From: Trebouxia sp. TZW2008
Taxonomy: Eukaryota > Chlorophyta > Trebouxiophyceae > Trebouxiales > Trebouxiaceae
Assembly: GCA_002118135.1 (NCBI GenBank)
Contig: BDIU01000277.1
Coordinates: forward strand, 186,001 to 250,000
DNA: 64,000 nucleotides
Direction: 5' to 3'
Shown here one piece after another: positions 35,501 through 47,117 of the stretch. The position numbers and the translations under genes were made by a program. The notes beneath the pieces were generated by a model. That model did not search any database, was not told the origin of the DNA, and saw nothing but the letters and a program-made list of their open reading frames with translations. Numbering within the stretch: position 1 is the stretch's first letter; each line of letters begins with the position of its first letter.

Positions 35501-38290
35501 TCAAAATGTGGATGCAGATCATTGGCATCTGCCGCTCGGTGACCTTTGTGTGTATGGGAGCCATCTTGTTTGGCGCTCAGACGGCCAGCAACCTGGACCT
35601 GACGCTGCTGCCTGTTGTTGACTCCATCAACCACAACTCTGAAGGCATGGTGAGCTCCTCTGTGCCCCCGCCTTGGTTGTAGATCTCACTGCCCTGATTT
35701 ATTGATGATCTGCACTGTGGTTCAAAGCTCCATCCATAGGCCATCCATAGGCTAATTTTTCTCCTGATTGTCGCTTGAAGAGCAGCAATGAAAGGCTGCC
35801 CCTGTTGACCGAGAGTCTTGTTATGCCTCCAAATGGCAGATTTTGTCCCTTGTTGTTTCCCCTGTTTTGCAAAGCTTAGCTGTGTAAAAGCAATATTTTA
35901 AAAGGGTCTTGCTGTCTATAGCCACCATCAAGGCTCCCTGAACCTTGACTTTGAATGACACTTTGACAAGTCATGCAGGGCTGTGTTCAGCCAGGCATCT
36001 TGGGCACCATTATCACTGTGGACGCCTGAATTGACCCTGACTGCTTGTACATGGCACTCTGCTTTCACGGGCCTCAAGATTCACAAACTTGCCACATATC
36101 AACTAGGCAGGGCTCAGTGCAGCCAGGCAGGTCACGCATGCATTGCGGTGGGAGCCTCAACTCCAAACGTCATGTTTCACTGATGAACAGTATCACTGTG
36201 CAGGGCTCTGTTCAGCCAGGCAGGTCAGGGGCCACTATCACCGTGGATGCCTGGATCGGCCCTCATGGCGCCAACGCTGGCGAAGAGGTATGCCCATAAC
36301 ATCAGCGTAGCATACAAGCTTCTGTCAACACCTTCAATCAATGCAACTGAGGGCAGCTTGCTATTTTAATTAGTGTGAGCCGGCTCTGCCTTCAGCATGG
36401 CTGTTTGATGCAAATGGCAACAGTGCTGAAATTAGAAAAGAAACCTCCTGTTGTTTCAACGCAGTGTGAATCTACATGTCTTGTGTTGCACTCAATAGTC
36501 AGCTTGCTTTGTTGACTTCTGACTAGGTGTATTGCCCATGCTGCAACAGTATGATTGCATGTTTGTTGCCTGAGGAGAGCAAAGATGACGCTCTACAATG
36601 CTGTGCAAGAAAAGATCATCAGCAATCAGCTGCAAAGCAGTGTTGGTGCTGTTACTGAGCGGCTTTATACAATGCGCAGGTGACAGCTGCCTATGCAACT
36701 GCTTCCAATGAGATGCTGCTTCAGCATTATGGTTTTGTGGACATGCAAAACATCAACAATGAGTACACAGCGGACATCCTTGATTTCATTGAGCAGAATG
36801 TGATTGACCAGCCAAATGAAGAACAGCTGCAAGCTGTACAGGCTGACGCTGGCTTGACAAAAGCTCTGACGCAGGTAATTCAATTCTCTCCATATGCTGC
36901 TGCAAGTGCTGCATCATATGTTCATTATTTCATTACAAGTGTTTGCCAGGCAGGCTTTGGCACCTGCCTGGGGAGACAGGACTTGACCCACACACACCTA
37001 GCATATGCGGGAATGTGCAATGAATATGATTACTATAATGATATGGCACCCAGCGACTTGGCGTGTACAGGCACAGTCAGCTGCCTCCATGCAAGTCTGT
37101 CAGAAGCTGTTTTGCTGCATCATGCTTTCATGTGCTGTGATTTTGCTTGCACCTGTTTCGCTCACCTGGAGTTGAAGTGCACACAATGCTGCCTGTGTCA
37201 CCCTATCAAAAGTTTGAGTCGCAATAGAAAGTTGCTGTTCTGCTGGACAGATTTGACAGTTCAGTGACAGCAAATATGGCAGACATGATGCCACAGATGT
37301 CACAGAGTGCTCAAAATGAGCTACACAATCTTTGGTCTAACCACAGCGGATGTCTTGCAGGCCAAGCTGACAAGCAAGGGGTGGTCTACAGAGACCACAC
37401 AGGCTCTAAGGTTCCTCTTGGCAAGCAGGGACGAAGCAAGCGCAGCGCAGTCATGGAGTCCAGCGCGATGGGTGACTCACGTAGTACGGCATCAGCAGCT
37501 GCCTGCTGCTGGCTATGCCTTTGGTCAGCCACAGTCATCTGCAACAGAAACCAAGGTTGATCAGGTGAGCTTGAATTGCGCTGTTTGCACTTGTTTGTGT
37601 GCTCTCACTCAAACGCTCTCAGCACTGCCAGCAGCATCAATAGCTGCCTGCCGCTGGCTATGGGTTTGCTGAGCCACAGTCATCTGTGACCGACACTAAG
37701 GTTGTTCAAGTCAGCTTTGTCCACTCTGTTCTCATACTGTTCTGTGCGGGGACTCAATTATTCCTCATTACAAGCAGCAGCAGCAGCGTGAGTACAGCAA
37801 CAGCAGCTGCCAGCTATGCGTTTGGGTAACCACAGTCATCTGTGACAGAGACCAAGGGTCTCACCAAGGGCAAAGCTAAATGGGCTTGTGTTCATAGCAG
37901 TGCATGCTTTGCACAGGCATGGCATCCTTCATTGTAAGGACTCTAGCATGCTTTTCTGCTGCATGCTGGTGTCATTCCTGGCTGACCAGCCCAGATGTTG
38001 CACCTACAGCGTGAGTGCACTTCATCACATGTGCAAACTCACATTGTTTGCATTATGATTGCCTGTGGCGCTACTGAAGTCAGACTTGCCTCTGACCGCA
38101 GGTCCTGTCAAGCCTATGCCAAGACATCAGCAAGAGCAAACCCACCAGCCTTGAAGCAGATGCAGCAGCCCTGTTGCGTTTGGAATCGGTTGCTGATTCT
38201 GGGTCACAGAGGCATAAATTGGCATTGCAATTTCGTGTTGGATACAAGCAGTTGCTGCAGCAATGCTATCAGCAGCACAGCAGAGCTTGA
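32526..38290 (+). CDS. SET-domain protein lysine methyltransferase, Rubisco LSMT/SETD3-like
   Basis: Predicted protein-lysine N-methyltransferase. The start ATG opens a signal-like segment with a hydrophobic core (ACALILLSLVTVSA). Exon 1 ends near 32,628 (phase 1) and joins 32,718 to read ADPPQ-DECSSD. The exon at 32,718-32,980 holds the N-terminal SET motif (RGVVATADIPGGSVIASLPR). Next come exons near 33,150-33,410 (WYPYIQSLPRDFDTLVHW), 33,893-34,035 (ASDIVRSRSFAI), 35,540-35,649 (LLPVVDSINHNSEG, the NH-containing core motif), 36,203-36,287 (ATITVDAWIGPHGANAGEE), 36,680-36,874 (SNEMLLQHYGFVD, the SET tyrosine), 37,270-37,565 and 38,100-38,290 (substrate-binding C-terminal helices ending QQHSRA and a TGA stop). 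This order is typical of the LSMT/SETD3 family. The target is unknown. The secretory or organellar N-terminus is an inference, and several borders are approximate because exon edges are repeated in the introns. Confidence 0.85.
35215..35648 (+). repeat. Three copies of an exon segment in the SET gene
   Basis: A unit with CATCTGC, ...TTTGGCGCTCAGACAGCCAGCAA and CCAGTC occurs near 35,270-35,370, 35,398-35,495 and 35,515-35,610. Only the last runs on into LLPVVDSINHN, and it is taken as the exon. The first two are diverged. Confidence 0.85.
35976..36287 (+). repeat. Decayed copies of the GSVQPGRSGATITVD exon start
   Basis: GCAGGGCTSTGTTCAGCCAGGC-like starts occur near 35,977 (followed by ATTATCACTGTGGACGCCTGA, a stop), 36,107 and 36,203. 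The third is intact and ends at the GAGGTATGC donor. Confidence 0.85.
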
Positions 38291-40431
38291 TCAAAGTGCA
38301 ACTTGTGTGCAGCATTCGCAAAAATACTTGGAACAACGCTTGCTTGCTCTGCTGCATGAAATCACAGCAAAACTTGCTGTGAATGCCTACGCTGCTTTGG
38401 CAAGTTACATGGCAACCTTACCTATGGCTTAAGCTTGCTGTTAATGCATCCGATATTCTGCAGCACAACAGCATTCAATGGACGCTTTGCAAGACACATC
38501 AACTGCCAGTACCTTGCCGCTTTCAAGCTGCTCAGCTGGCAGTCAAGCTTTGAATATAAATGAATCATTCGGAATGGCTGTGGCTCCGAAACAAAAGTTC
38601 ACTTGGCTTAAAGTTGCTGCAGGTAGCTACAGATTCATCAGCTGAACTCAAGGCAGTCACAGCATTCGAGAGCTACATAGAAACACACCCACGACGTTTC
38701 TCAATGCACAAGTGTTGAATTGAGCTTGCGACTCAGCTAGGTAGCCCTCATGATCAGCTCACACCCATCTGGACCAAACGCCGGCAAATTACAGGTAGGG
38801 CAATGCATATGGCTTGTAGAAACAAGTGCTGTGAAGAGAAACGGCGGAGTGCTGCCTGCGCAATTTCTACCTGTAGCACAGGATTGCCAGTGCAGGCAGC
38901 GGGGGTGCCCTCTTTTGGGGGTACTGCAATGGCTTGAGGGTACTGTAAGTTACACTCAGAACCATGAGCCAGAATCCCTGCATGCAAGCAGCTCTGGTCG
39001 CTTTACAGCTGCGGCGTAAAGTCTGCACTCAAGCATTCTTGCACCTGAGTCCCAGGGAAACCTTTTGCACCATTATGACTCATGATGGCATGACTCAGCA
39101 CATCCCTGGGATTCCCCAACAAATTTTGAAATTACAAGCTGGGGGGTGTACAGCCTGCTGTTGTGTTTGGCGCAGGCGAGCGAAGGAGCTTTGTCTTTGT
39201 CTTTGTCTGCCGTCAAAGTACAAGTCCAAAAGTCAACAAGGCAGACTATGGATCAAAATTGTGCAGTTGCAAGTGTTTGCTCAGGAAACAGAGCTTTGCC
39301 TGTTGCATAAGCTTTGCTGGAAGTTGCAGCAAGACTTGCTCAACAAGCAGATCTCTAAGATTCTGTGAAAATGCTGCTGCTGGCAGCATACTGCTTTTTA
39401 GGAAAACTTGGATACTAGGCTGGCAAGCTGGCCTGTTTTGCCAGACAGCCATAGTCTTTCAATGACTGCTTGCCTATGCTGCTTGTGTGCTACATACCTG
39501 CAAAGTTGGTACCCTCTCTCAAGCAGGTTTTCTAGGTCAAAGAGACATGCCAGTCAACGCATTGCTGCAAGCGCTACAGACGTTACCTGCTGTAGCGGTC
39601 ACTTTGATCGTATGCTTTGAGGCTTGGCTAAGCGTGTGTGGCCGCACCGCCGACGGTTCGGCGTATGCATGACATGCAAGCCGTTCTGCTGAGCAGGCAT
39701 CGTTATTGAGTGCAGACTTTCTGCCACAGCTGTATTGCATGAGTGTGTATCAATGTGATGGATTAGGGCCTTGCCCTCTAGGTCGCAATGCCTTTGGTCC
39801 CATTTGTGCCCTGTGTCAAATGGCCTCATGCTTTCTCAGGCTTCCCAGCATGACCTGGAACCCTATGACTCCCTGCCATATTGGCATAGTCTGACAATGC
39901 TGTATGTATATGTAGCACAATCACAACTGTGCGTGATCTTGCCATTGCGAATAGCTCATTGGCCAGCATAGTCCCACAGAGGGCTTTGTCTGAACATCCT
40001 TGCAATCAAGGAAATGCAGCAGCTGCCATCTGTTCAACCAGCAGGAGAAAGGCTGCAGATCAAACTAAAACAGTTTAAACAGCAAGCTTGTTGCAATTTT
40101 CTTGTTACATCTGCATCATCATCTTACATCAAATGCTACGCTAACGCTGCCAACATCACATGACTAGTACTTCAATCAAATTCATCACAAGCTTGGCCTG
40201 TTGATCACAAAGGATCCGGAATCTGAAACAAAAAAAGCTAGAGCTATCTAGTTCATCAAGCAGCGTGGCGCTTTTCTGCTGTCAGAATTTAACGATATGT
40301 CGTCCAGCAGAGTCTCCTTGCCAATTTGCTCTTAGAAAGCCAGTTTGGTATGGCACAAGCAAATGTACTATGGCAACAAAATCTCGGAAGTAATCGTGCA
40401 AATGCGCACAACTACTGAAAGCCTGCAGTAC
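38291..40431. other. Convergent intergenic stretch, no gene supported
   Basis: It lies between the SET gene stop and the stop of the oppositely oriented acid phosphatase gene. It contains short open frames (for example 38,964-39,368) with no family resemblance or sensible composition. It should hold both 3' UTRs. TGTAA, a common green-algal polyadenylation signal, occurs on the minus strand at 40,105-40,109 and 40,124-40,128, about 300 bases past the phosphatase stop, and on the plus strand near 38,948. Confidence 0.6.
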
Positions 40432-43400
40432 CTAGTACCCAGCCTTGTTGGCGCATGACAGCTGTCTGATGATGTATACAGTGTCCATATTGATGTTCTC
40501 ATTGTCCAAGTTTCTGTTCCATTGCCACAAGGCATGGGTGGTGTTCTGGAAAGTCAAAACACCATGGCCGTAAGCAGGCTCACGGAATGCTGACCATGCA
40601 GGCTGAGATGTGGCACAGAACTGGCCATTGTACACAAAAGTGGGGCAGTACCCTCCTGGCTGGTAGGCTGGCACTGTCTTGTTGGGGGTTGGGCACTGTC
40701 CAGGAGAGTCAGCAAATGTCTTGTCTGCAGCAGGCAGCTTTACTGTCAGCATAGCAGTAGTCTGACACCATCAAACCATCAACTGACAGCAGGAATTTTA
40801 CAGTCAATATTGTTGGGTCTAACAGTGCAGAACACATTGACAAAATGTACAACATGAATATGGTGCTCAATATCAGTAGCCATGCGTCAAAGCTGTGCTC
40901 AGAAGACAAGCAAGTTGATGTGCACATTACAACAGTCATTGGTTAAGGTCAATGCACTCAACGGTGCTAGCTGATAGACTGACCACACAGGCCTTTGAGG
41001 CTCTGCACATGTAAGTGCAAGCAACTTCCAGCAATGCAATAGCGGCGCCTGCCGCAGGACGTGACTGCTGTATATGTACAGCTCAACTGGCCTGACGTGG
41101 CTCAAAAGTAGTAGCTGCTGTAAGGGTAGGCAAGTGCTGTTGTGTCTGAATGTACTTCACAGGCATGTGAACCAATGCACAGATGACAGTGCATGCAGGA
41201 GATCCTGTTTGATGCAGAACTCACATAGACCCTCAATGTTGCCTCCATCGCCCATGGTTATGTGCACAGCTCCACACTGGTCCACATTGAAGTTCTGCAC
41301 AATAGAAGTAAGCAGTTGACAGTGAGTCCTTCAAGTCAACTTGATGCCCTGAAAGTTTCTGAAAGGGTGCAAGGGCTACTCATCCTGAGGTCACATGTCA
41401 CAGCTGCATCACTGTTATTGAGCTTGTACAAATCCACAAGGAGATCTTGAACTACATGTGTGAAGTGCAGGCAATTGCTCAAGCAGCAGAGAGACTAATA
41501 TCAGACTCTCTCTGTGACAGACAACTCCTCAGATGCAAGCTTGAGTGTTGAAAGACGTTGCACTGCTTGTGCTTGAGACAGTAGAGATCTGTAACGACCA
41601 ACATATGCATGCACTGAGACTGTTGCAGCAGAGAAGTCAGGTCACTGCAACAGGACTGAGCAAGGAGCGTACATAGACTGGGTTGCTCCTTTCATACTCA
41701 TGGCAATGTCCATTCAGCACAATGTCCACACCAGCCTGGTACAGGATGTTTTCCATGGCCAATCTCATGCACTCATTCTCCTTGTAGTGTGAGGTGTCTG
41801 CAGCCACAGCACACACGCTTGGACATGACGTGAACCTTACAAAGACAATGCCATTCACGTTATAATGTGAACTGTCTGCAGCCACAATTACGCAGAAATG
41901 AAAGCAGGCACAGCTACGTAACAGGCTCAGCATGAGCAGCCATAAAAGAGAAATAGCGCAAGCAGCTGTGTAAGGGGGAGCGCACCCAAGCTGGGACATC
42001 AGTCACATACAGGGCAACACAGGCGACAATGTTTTGGTTGCAGGGTTGATGACAGCGGCACTTGGCATAATGCAGTGCACATGCTAGCATGTTCTCATCA
42101 GCTTGCTTTTGAAGTAGCTCATGCACTTGTGAACGTCAGATGTCAGGGCTTGGAGATAGTGGTCTTGACATGTAAGCACAGAGCAGCAATGCCAGGTCTG
42201 CAGTGTATTAGAGGCTGGGCTGAGGAAGCTTACATGATGAGTACCATGGTGCATGGAAAGTGGCCACAAGCCAGGGTGTGGTCTTGCGGTTGAATCTGCA
42301 CAACACATCAAACATGTTTTGGTTCTGCTGTAAAGCATACATACATATGTCATTGTCAAGACAGGAAAGTTTTGCAGTTGATTCTGCATTGCACATGTGA
42401 CGCATACGGACCCTCTGTATCAAGTGACCATTGTCTTCATGATCGGACTGTGATGCAGCAAGTGCAAGCCAAGTTGTCAGCGGTGGTCATGGTCAGCAGA
42501 CCTATAACTTCTTCACTGTCACAAAGAAAAAGCGATGCAGCTCTGCCTAATGCTTCACTGCAGGCATTGCACTTGTGTATGCATTGATAAGCAACAATCA
42601 GCTGTAGAGACTTACGTAGCAAGGTCATGCACCAGCCAGTTGTACGGGTCACTGCCCACAGCAAAGTCAGCGTAGTTGGACAGATGAATGATGTGAGCTG
42701 GTTCCACATTAGTAGAAGACCACAAGGAGCTGTCAGAGCCACAATGATGCAATTGAATTGGCAAGCACAAGCTGTAGAGACTTACGTAGCAAGGTCATGC
42801 ACCAGCCAGTTATACTGGTCGCTGCCCACAGCAAAGTCAGCGTAATTGGAAAGGTAGATAATGTGAGCTGGTCCCACATTGACAGAGTACCACAGGGGGC
42901 TGTCAGAGCCACTTTGGCCTGCCAGGATGTTAGTGGGGTTGCGGGAAACATAGCTCTGGAACTGCTGGTTGTTGTTGAGGCCTGAAGCATAGGTGGCTAG
43001 GTACTGAGGCTCCAACTCGTGGTTGCCGTGGTTAGGCAGCAAAGGAATCCTGCAACAGGAACAGCAATTGATGTGAGAGTCAGCAGCACAGAGCATCATA
43101 AATGGCTGTTAAAGCAAGTGTAATCCGCCAAGATGTCAGGTTGCGAGAAATAAAGCTCTGGAACTGCTGGTTGTTGTTGAGGCCTAAAATGTATGTCGCT
43201 AGGTACTGAGGCTCAAGCTCATGGTTGCCATGGTTGGGCAGCAATGGGAATCCTGCAGCATCGTGACTTCTCAACATCTGTGGTATCTGCTTGCGGGAAG
43301 CAGTTTCTTCCCGGTGAATGAGCCTATGCACAAGCCAAAGCACAACCCAGGCCAGCTTGCATTGCACTGCAAGCATACCTGTCAACATATTTGCAAAGTG

Positions 43401-46062
43401 CATCTGTAGAATTGAGTTCTTGCAATGCTGACACATAGTCATGGCTTGGCTCAACAATTATTCGTCCATTGCAGCCATTGACATTGGACGTATGGCGAGT
43501 GCGCATGTGTGGTGTTGTCACTGATGGACTATCCACCATATGTGGTGCACATGCAATGCATGATGCTTGCAAAGATTTTGTCACACGACTGTGTGATGCT
43601 TATGTTGTGGACAAAAGATTTGTCACCTTGAGAGGATGGCAGTGGAGTAGTATCTGAACCACATGTCCCACCAGGGCTGGTAAGTACCCTCAGGGGAGGG
43701 AACATAGCTGAAAGAGCTGCCATTGCTTGTAGTACCAGTGCCTGAGAATCATAACAGATCATTCAAGTACTTTTTCAGCAGATTTTATTGCAGTGATATT
43801 TCCAGGGAAAGGAACTTAGCTGAACAAGCTGCCATTGCTTTCAGTGCCAGCGCATCAGAATAAGGACAGCTCAAAAGTTGTACGGAATTTGTTGAGATTG
43901 TTCGAGGTTGTTTGAGATTGCTGTTGGCCGTGGCCTGAATGCTGTTGATTCCAAAGACACCATCTGACAATCAGCAAAATACATAACATCCTATTGATGA
44001 ACTGCTGAATTCATGATAGTTCAACAACTGCTGTGTTGAGCTGAAGGCGACGTGGGAATGCTGTGTGCCAAAATGCATGGCCAAGCAGTCTGACAGATCA
44101 ACAGAGCAATGCATGAAACTGCATGTAAGTACTTGACAGTCACGTTGAAGACCAAATGACAGCACAATCACGCCAGAAGAGTACAGGTAAAGAAGGATCC
44201 AACATGTATGCCAGTGGGCACCATCAAAGAAGCGTCTTCAGAGAAAAAGATGGGAAGAAGCATCTCCAGTCAGATGCATAAAGCAGCACAGACAAGCCGC
44301 AAGAAAAGTGCTGATGCCAGGCTGGTGAAAACACCTATGCAGTCAGCAACCACTAAGAGAACTCACCGTTGGTCTGGATGTCATCAGCATACCTGCAAGC
44401 ACATATGACTGTGTGAGTGGCTGGACATGCATGAGACTGTTGCATGATTTGACAGGTTGAGTCTGCCTTGACGTGGTGTCAGGCAGCAACTACAGCAACA
44501 AGCAGCCAGGCCGCAGCAACTACAGCTACAGCAGCCACAGCAACTGGGCTACAGCACCGGTAGCAACTAGGGCTACAGCAGCAACAGCAACTGGTCTACA
44601 GCACCGGTAGCAACTAGGGCTACAGCAGCCACAGCAACTACATCTACAGCACCCAGAGCAACTAGGGCTACAGCGCCCACAGCAAATACCACTACAGTAA
44701 TGAGGCAGCAACAAGCAGTGAGGTGGGAACTAGTTCTGAAGCTCACTTTTGTTGACAGCCCAAGATGCTCACAGCAGAGTGATGCGATTGCAGTGGCAAA
44801 GCGACATGCATATACTCAGGCAGACTCTGCAAGCAAAACACAGGCCTTGCATGAATCAATGGCATTCATTCAGTTGTATGTGTAAAGCCTGAAACCAGGT
44901 GCTTACGAGAAGTCTCCAATCAAGGTCCACACTTGAGGGTTGGCATCTACCAAATGTTGAATGGTGACTGTGGTATTGATGGTCAATCCAGGGTCTGCTA
45001 CAACTCCCAGAACAAAGGGATACGATCCACTGCCAACCTTGGGCACTGTCTTGAAGGTAAGTTCTTTGCTCTGGCCATATTTGGGGTCCCCAACTTTGTA
45101 GTAGTAAGTGGTGCTGGGCAGCAGATTGGACAGTGTCACGTGGTGGAAGATAGGTGAAGAATAGTTGTAGTTGGGGTTTGCGTTCACGAAGGTGTAGATC
45201 TGGTTGTAGTGAGTGTTGGTGGATGGGTCAGCCGTGAGAGTGCTGCTGTACTGCCCTGATTTAGTGCCCCACTGCACTCACCAGTATACAGTTGGGACAC
45301 TATACAATTGCAATCAATGACTGGTAAAAGCGTCTTGTCCAGATGACAGACACAGCAAGCGCTAAGGAGTGCTACAGCTCAAAATGCCACATACATCACA
45401 TAGTTGCTTTGCCACAGAGACATGGTCACATGTGGCACATGTCATGACAAGCATGTGACCACCTGTACAGTGCTGACTGGACCAGACTCCCTTGTGAAGT
45501 AGTTTGGGTCCACAGGAGATGCAGTTGTGTTGCCATAGCCAGTGGCCCATGACACAATGAGCTGGCTGTCAGAGAGGTATGTCAGGTGAATCTGCAAGTC
45601 AACCCCTTCGGTCGTCAGTCAGTTGACCTAATCATGTGCGGGCTGAAGATGCAGCGAAAGAGCGTTGGCAGCAACCAAGCAAATGCGTAGGATCGCAAAT
45701 ACAAGACCGAGGAGAGCTTTGCTTGACCAGCTTAAGCGGCGACGGCATGCACGTGCAAAAGGCCGCACCTGCTCAGGAGCCAGACCCGACACTGTCCTCT
45801 GCACACGAGGGTCGCTGTAGGGCAGTTGCCCGAGAGGATCTGCATTGACAAAAAAAATGATGGATTCCGATGGTATTGACGTAAACTGTCGGCCTCGCTA
45901 AGATTAGCCGATCAACTCACCTCCACCGACGTACGCCCTGTTGTAAGGAATTTGCACGTTTTGAATGGTGTTTGTGGCGTGAAGATTTCTGCTAGATGCG
46001 TTGACGGCGCTTGCACACACGATCAACAGCACCAGCGCGGGAAGTGCACGGTATGTCGACAT
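40432..46062 (-). CDS. Purple acid phosphatase, secreted
   Basis: Binuclear metallophosphoesterase of the plant purple acid phosphatase family; it releases phosphate from esters, typically in the wall space or vacuole. ATG at 46,060-46,062 opens a signal peptide (ALPALVLLIVCASAVNA). Exons: 45,9xx-46,062; about 45,465-45,595 (LTYLSDSQLIVSWATG, fibronectin-like N-domain); 44,910-45,277 (NLLPSTTYYYKVGD, then GVVADPG and TLIGDFS); near 44,380 (YADDIQTN); near 43,640-43,740 (WWDMWFRYYS); 42,788-43,049 (PNHGNHELEP, LSNYADFAVGSDQYNWL); 42,230-42,300 (TTPWLVATFHAPWYSS); 41,690-41,795 (ENILYQAGVDIVLNGHCHEYERS); about 41,230-41,300 (CGAVHITMGDGGNIEG); 40,435-40,752 ending NKAGY and TAG. All metal-ligand blocks are visible: D of ADPG, D and Y of GDFSYAD, GNHE, the FHAPWY histidine and GHCHEYE. 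Small departures from the usual GDxG and GDLSY wording keep the ligand residues. Phosphate-starvation control is likely but not visible. Confidence 0.93.
42612..42912 (-). repeat. Duplicated exon end with donor in acid phosphatase gene
   Basis: The exon end coding HIIYLSNYADFAVGSDQYNW with its GTAAGT donor (about 42,780-42,912) is followed by a second copy (about 42,612-42,745) reading HIIHLSNYADFAVGSDPYNW with the same donor. By hand count the two differ at about 17 of 134 bases. The downstream copy has an open frame. Confidence 0.93.
42930..43260 (-). repeat. Second copy of the GNHE exon start
   Basis: The intact copy at about 42,930-43,049 reads PLLPNHGNHELEPQYLATYA. An upstream copy at 43,130-43,257 keeps the same protein wording, but one extra base after its acceptor would put it out of frame if spliced at the equivalent AG. 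Confidence 0.9.
44475..44700. repeat. CAG/ACAGCAACT-rich minisatellite
   Basis: An intron of the acid phosphatase gene carries an irregular array of units like GTAGCAACTAGGGCTACAGCA with CACAGCAACT variants. It has no coding sense in the gene frame. Confidence 0.9.
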
Positions 46063-47117
46063 CTGCGAATTACAAGGGCTCTGCAGTCCCTGCTCACCTG
46101 CAAAGAAGCACCAGGTTTTGATGCTTGTCAAATACACATCTGAGAAAGTTTGTCGTTTAACTGCTTTTCCCGACTATGCGTCGCACAGACTCGCTCCGGC
46201 AGTTGTCTGCAGATGTTTGCAGCATGGCGTGCACCAGATATGTGCAGCAAGTCACGTTGGGTACGTCGGGACGCTTACCAGCAAAAGGTGCAGTCTTGAG
46301 CAGTGCGAGGTGATATTCAGTCTAAGCCGTCTTTCTTGACATCAAGCCGCTATCCCTTGAGCACTCTATCCGGTTCTTAAACCTCGTGACAGCATCTGTG
46401 GCATTGATGCTGGAAGCCGTTATACGAAATCCGGCCACGTGCGACTTGAATGACTGTATTTTACGCATGTGCATTCATGGCGCGCAAAATATTATCGAAG
46501 AAGAGGAGTGCAACTGTTTTCAACTGCAGCAACACGTAAAGACATGCGATATTGGTAATGTCACATTCGTTGATCTACAAAGTTTGATGCCGGCATCGTT
46601 TTTGGCGGGAATGCAAACGGCATCAGGTCAGCATCAGTATGCCCAACGTGCCGGCATCATGCAATTCGACAATTCAACATTTCTCAATGCTCGGCTACTT
46701 TCTGCCATGCAAACACCTGTTCACAAGAGACAAAAGCATCTCTGCATTGGCCGCTTCCGTCCAACTCCTTGCTTTACTGGCTGCCGCTTTGCTGACACCC
46801 ACCAGTTTGGCTGCATCTGCCCAAAGCGACGCCACCTACAACACGTCACTTCATTATCATGGATCATTGAGGCCTTTTCTCAGAGAAAGGTGTGCACAGT
46901 AGTGAATGACTTGCAAATGCACGACGTCATCCCTGGCTGTCTCTTTAGACAGAGGCGCCCATTAAGACGCCTAACAATGTAGGCTTGTTTCTGCTTTTCG
47001 TTCCTTTTCATGATGTCATCAGCCACAACGTAGCATGCAGATGGTAACCTGCAACCAGATGTACATAGCAGTTCGAGGAATCAGCACCTTGCCATCTAGC
47101 TAGCACTGCATTTTATC
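46063..47117. other. Intergenic stretch upstream of the acid phosphatase gene
   Basis: It should contain the acid phosphatase promoter and the 3' UTR of the glycosyltransferase gene (both minus strand). On the plus strand an 87-codon frame (46,639-46,902) has a signal-like hydrophobic run (LLALLAAALLTPTSLAA) and ends next to a possible GT donor at the AGAAAG/GTGTGC junction. It could be a lone first exon or chance. Nothing else is recognisable. Confidence 0.5.

Noticed and set aside
38964..39368. 134-codon plus-strand frame in the convergent intergenic stretch
   Set aside because: Low-complexity Cys/Leu/Gln wording without motif or splice support; more likely 3' UTR or spacer.
46386..46982. 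198-codon plus-strand frame
   Set aside because: Composition is Cys/His/Gln-rich and random-looking, with no domain. It overlaps another frame with a better signal-like run, so it is not reported as a gene.
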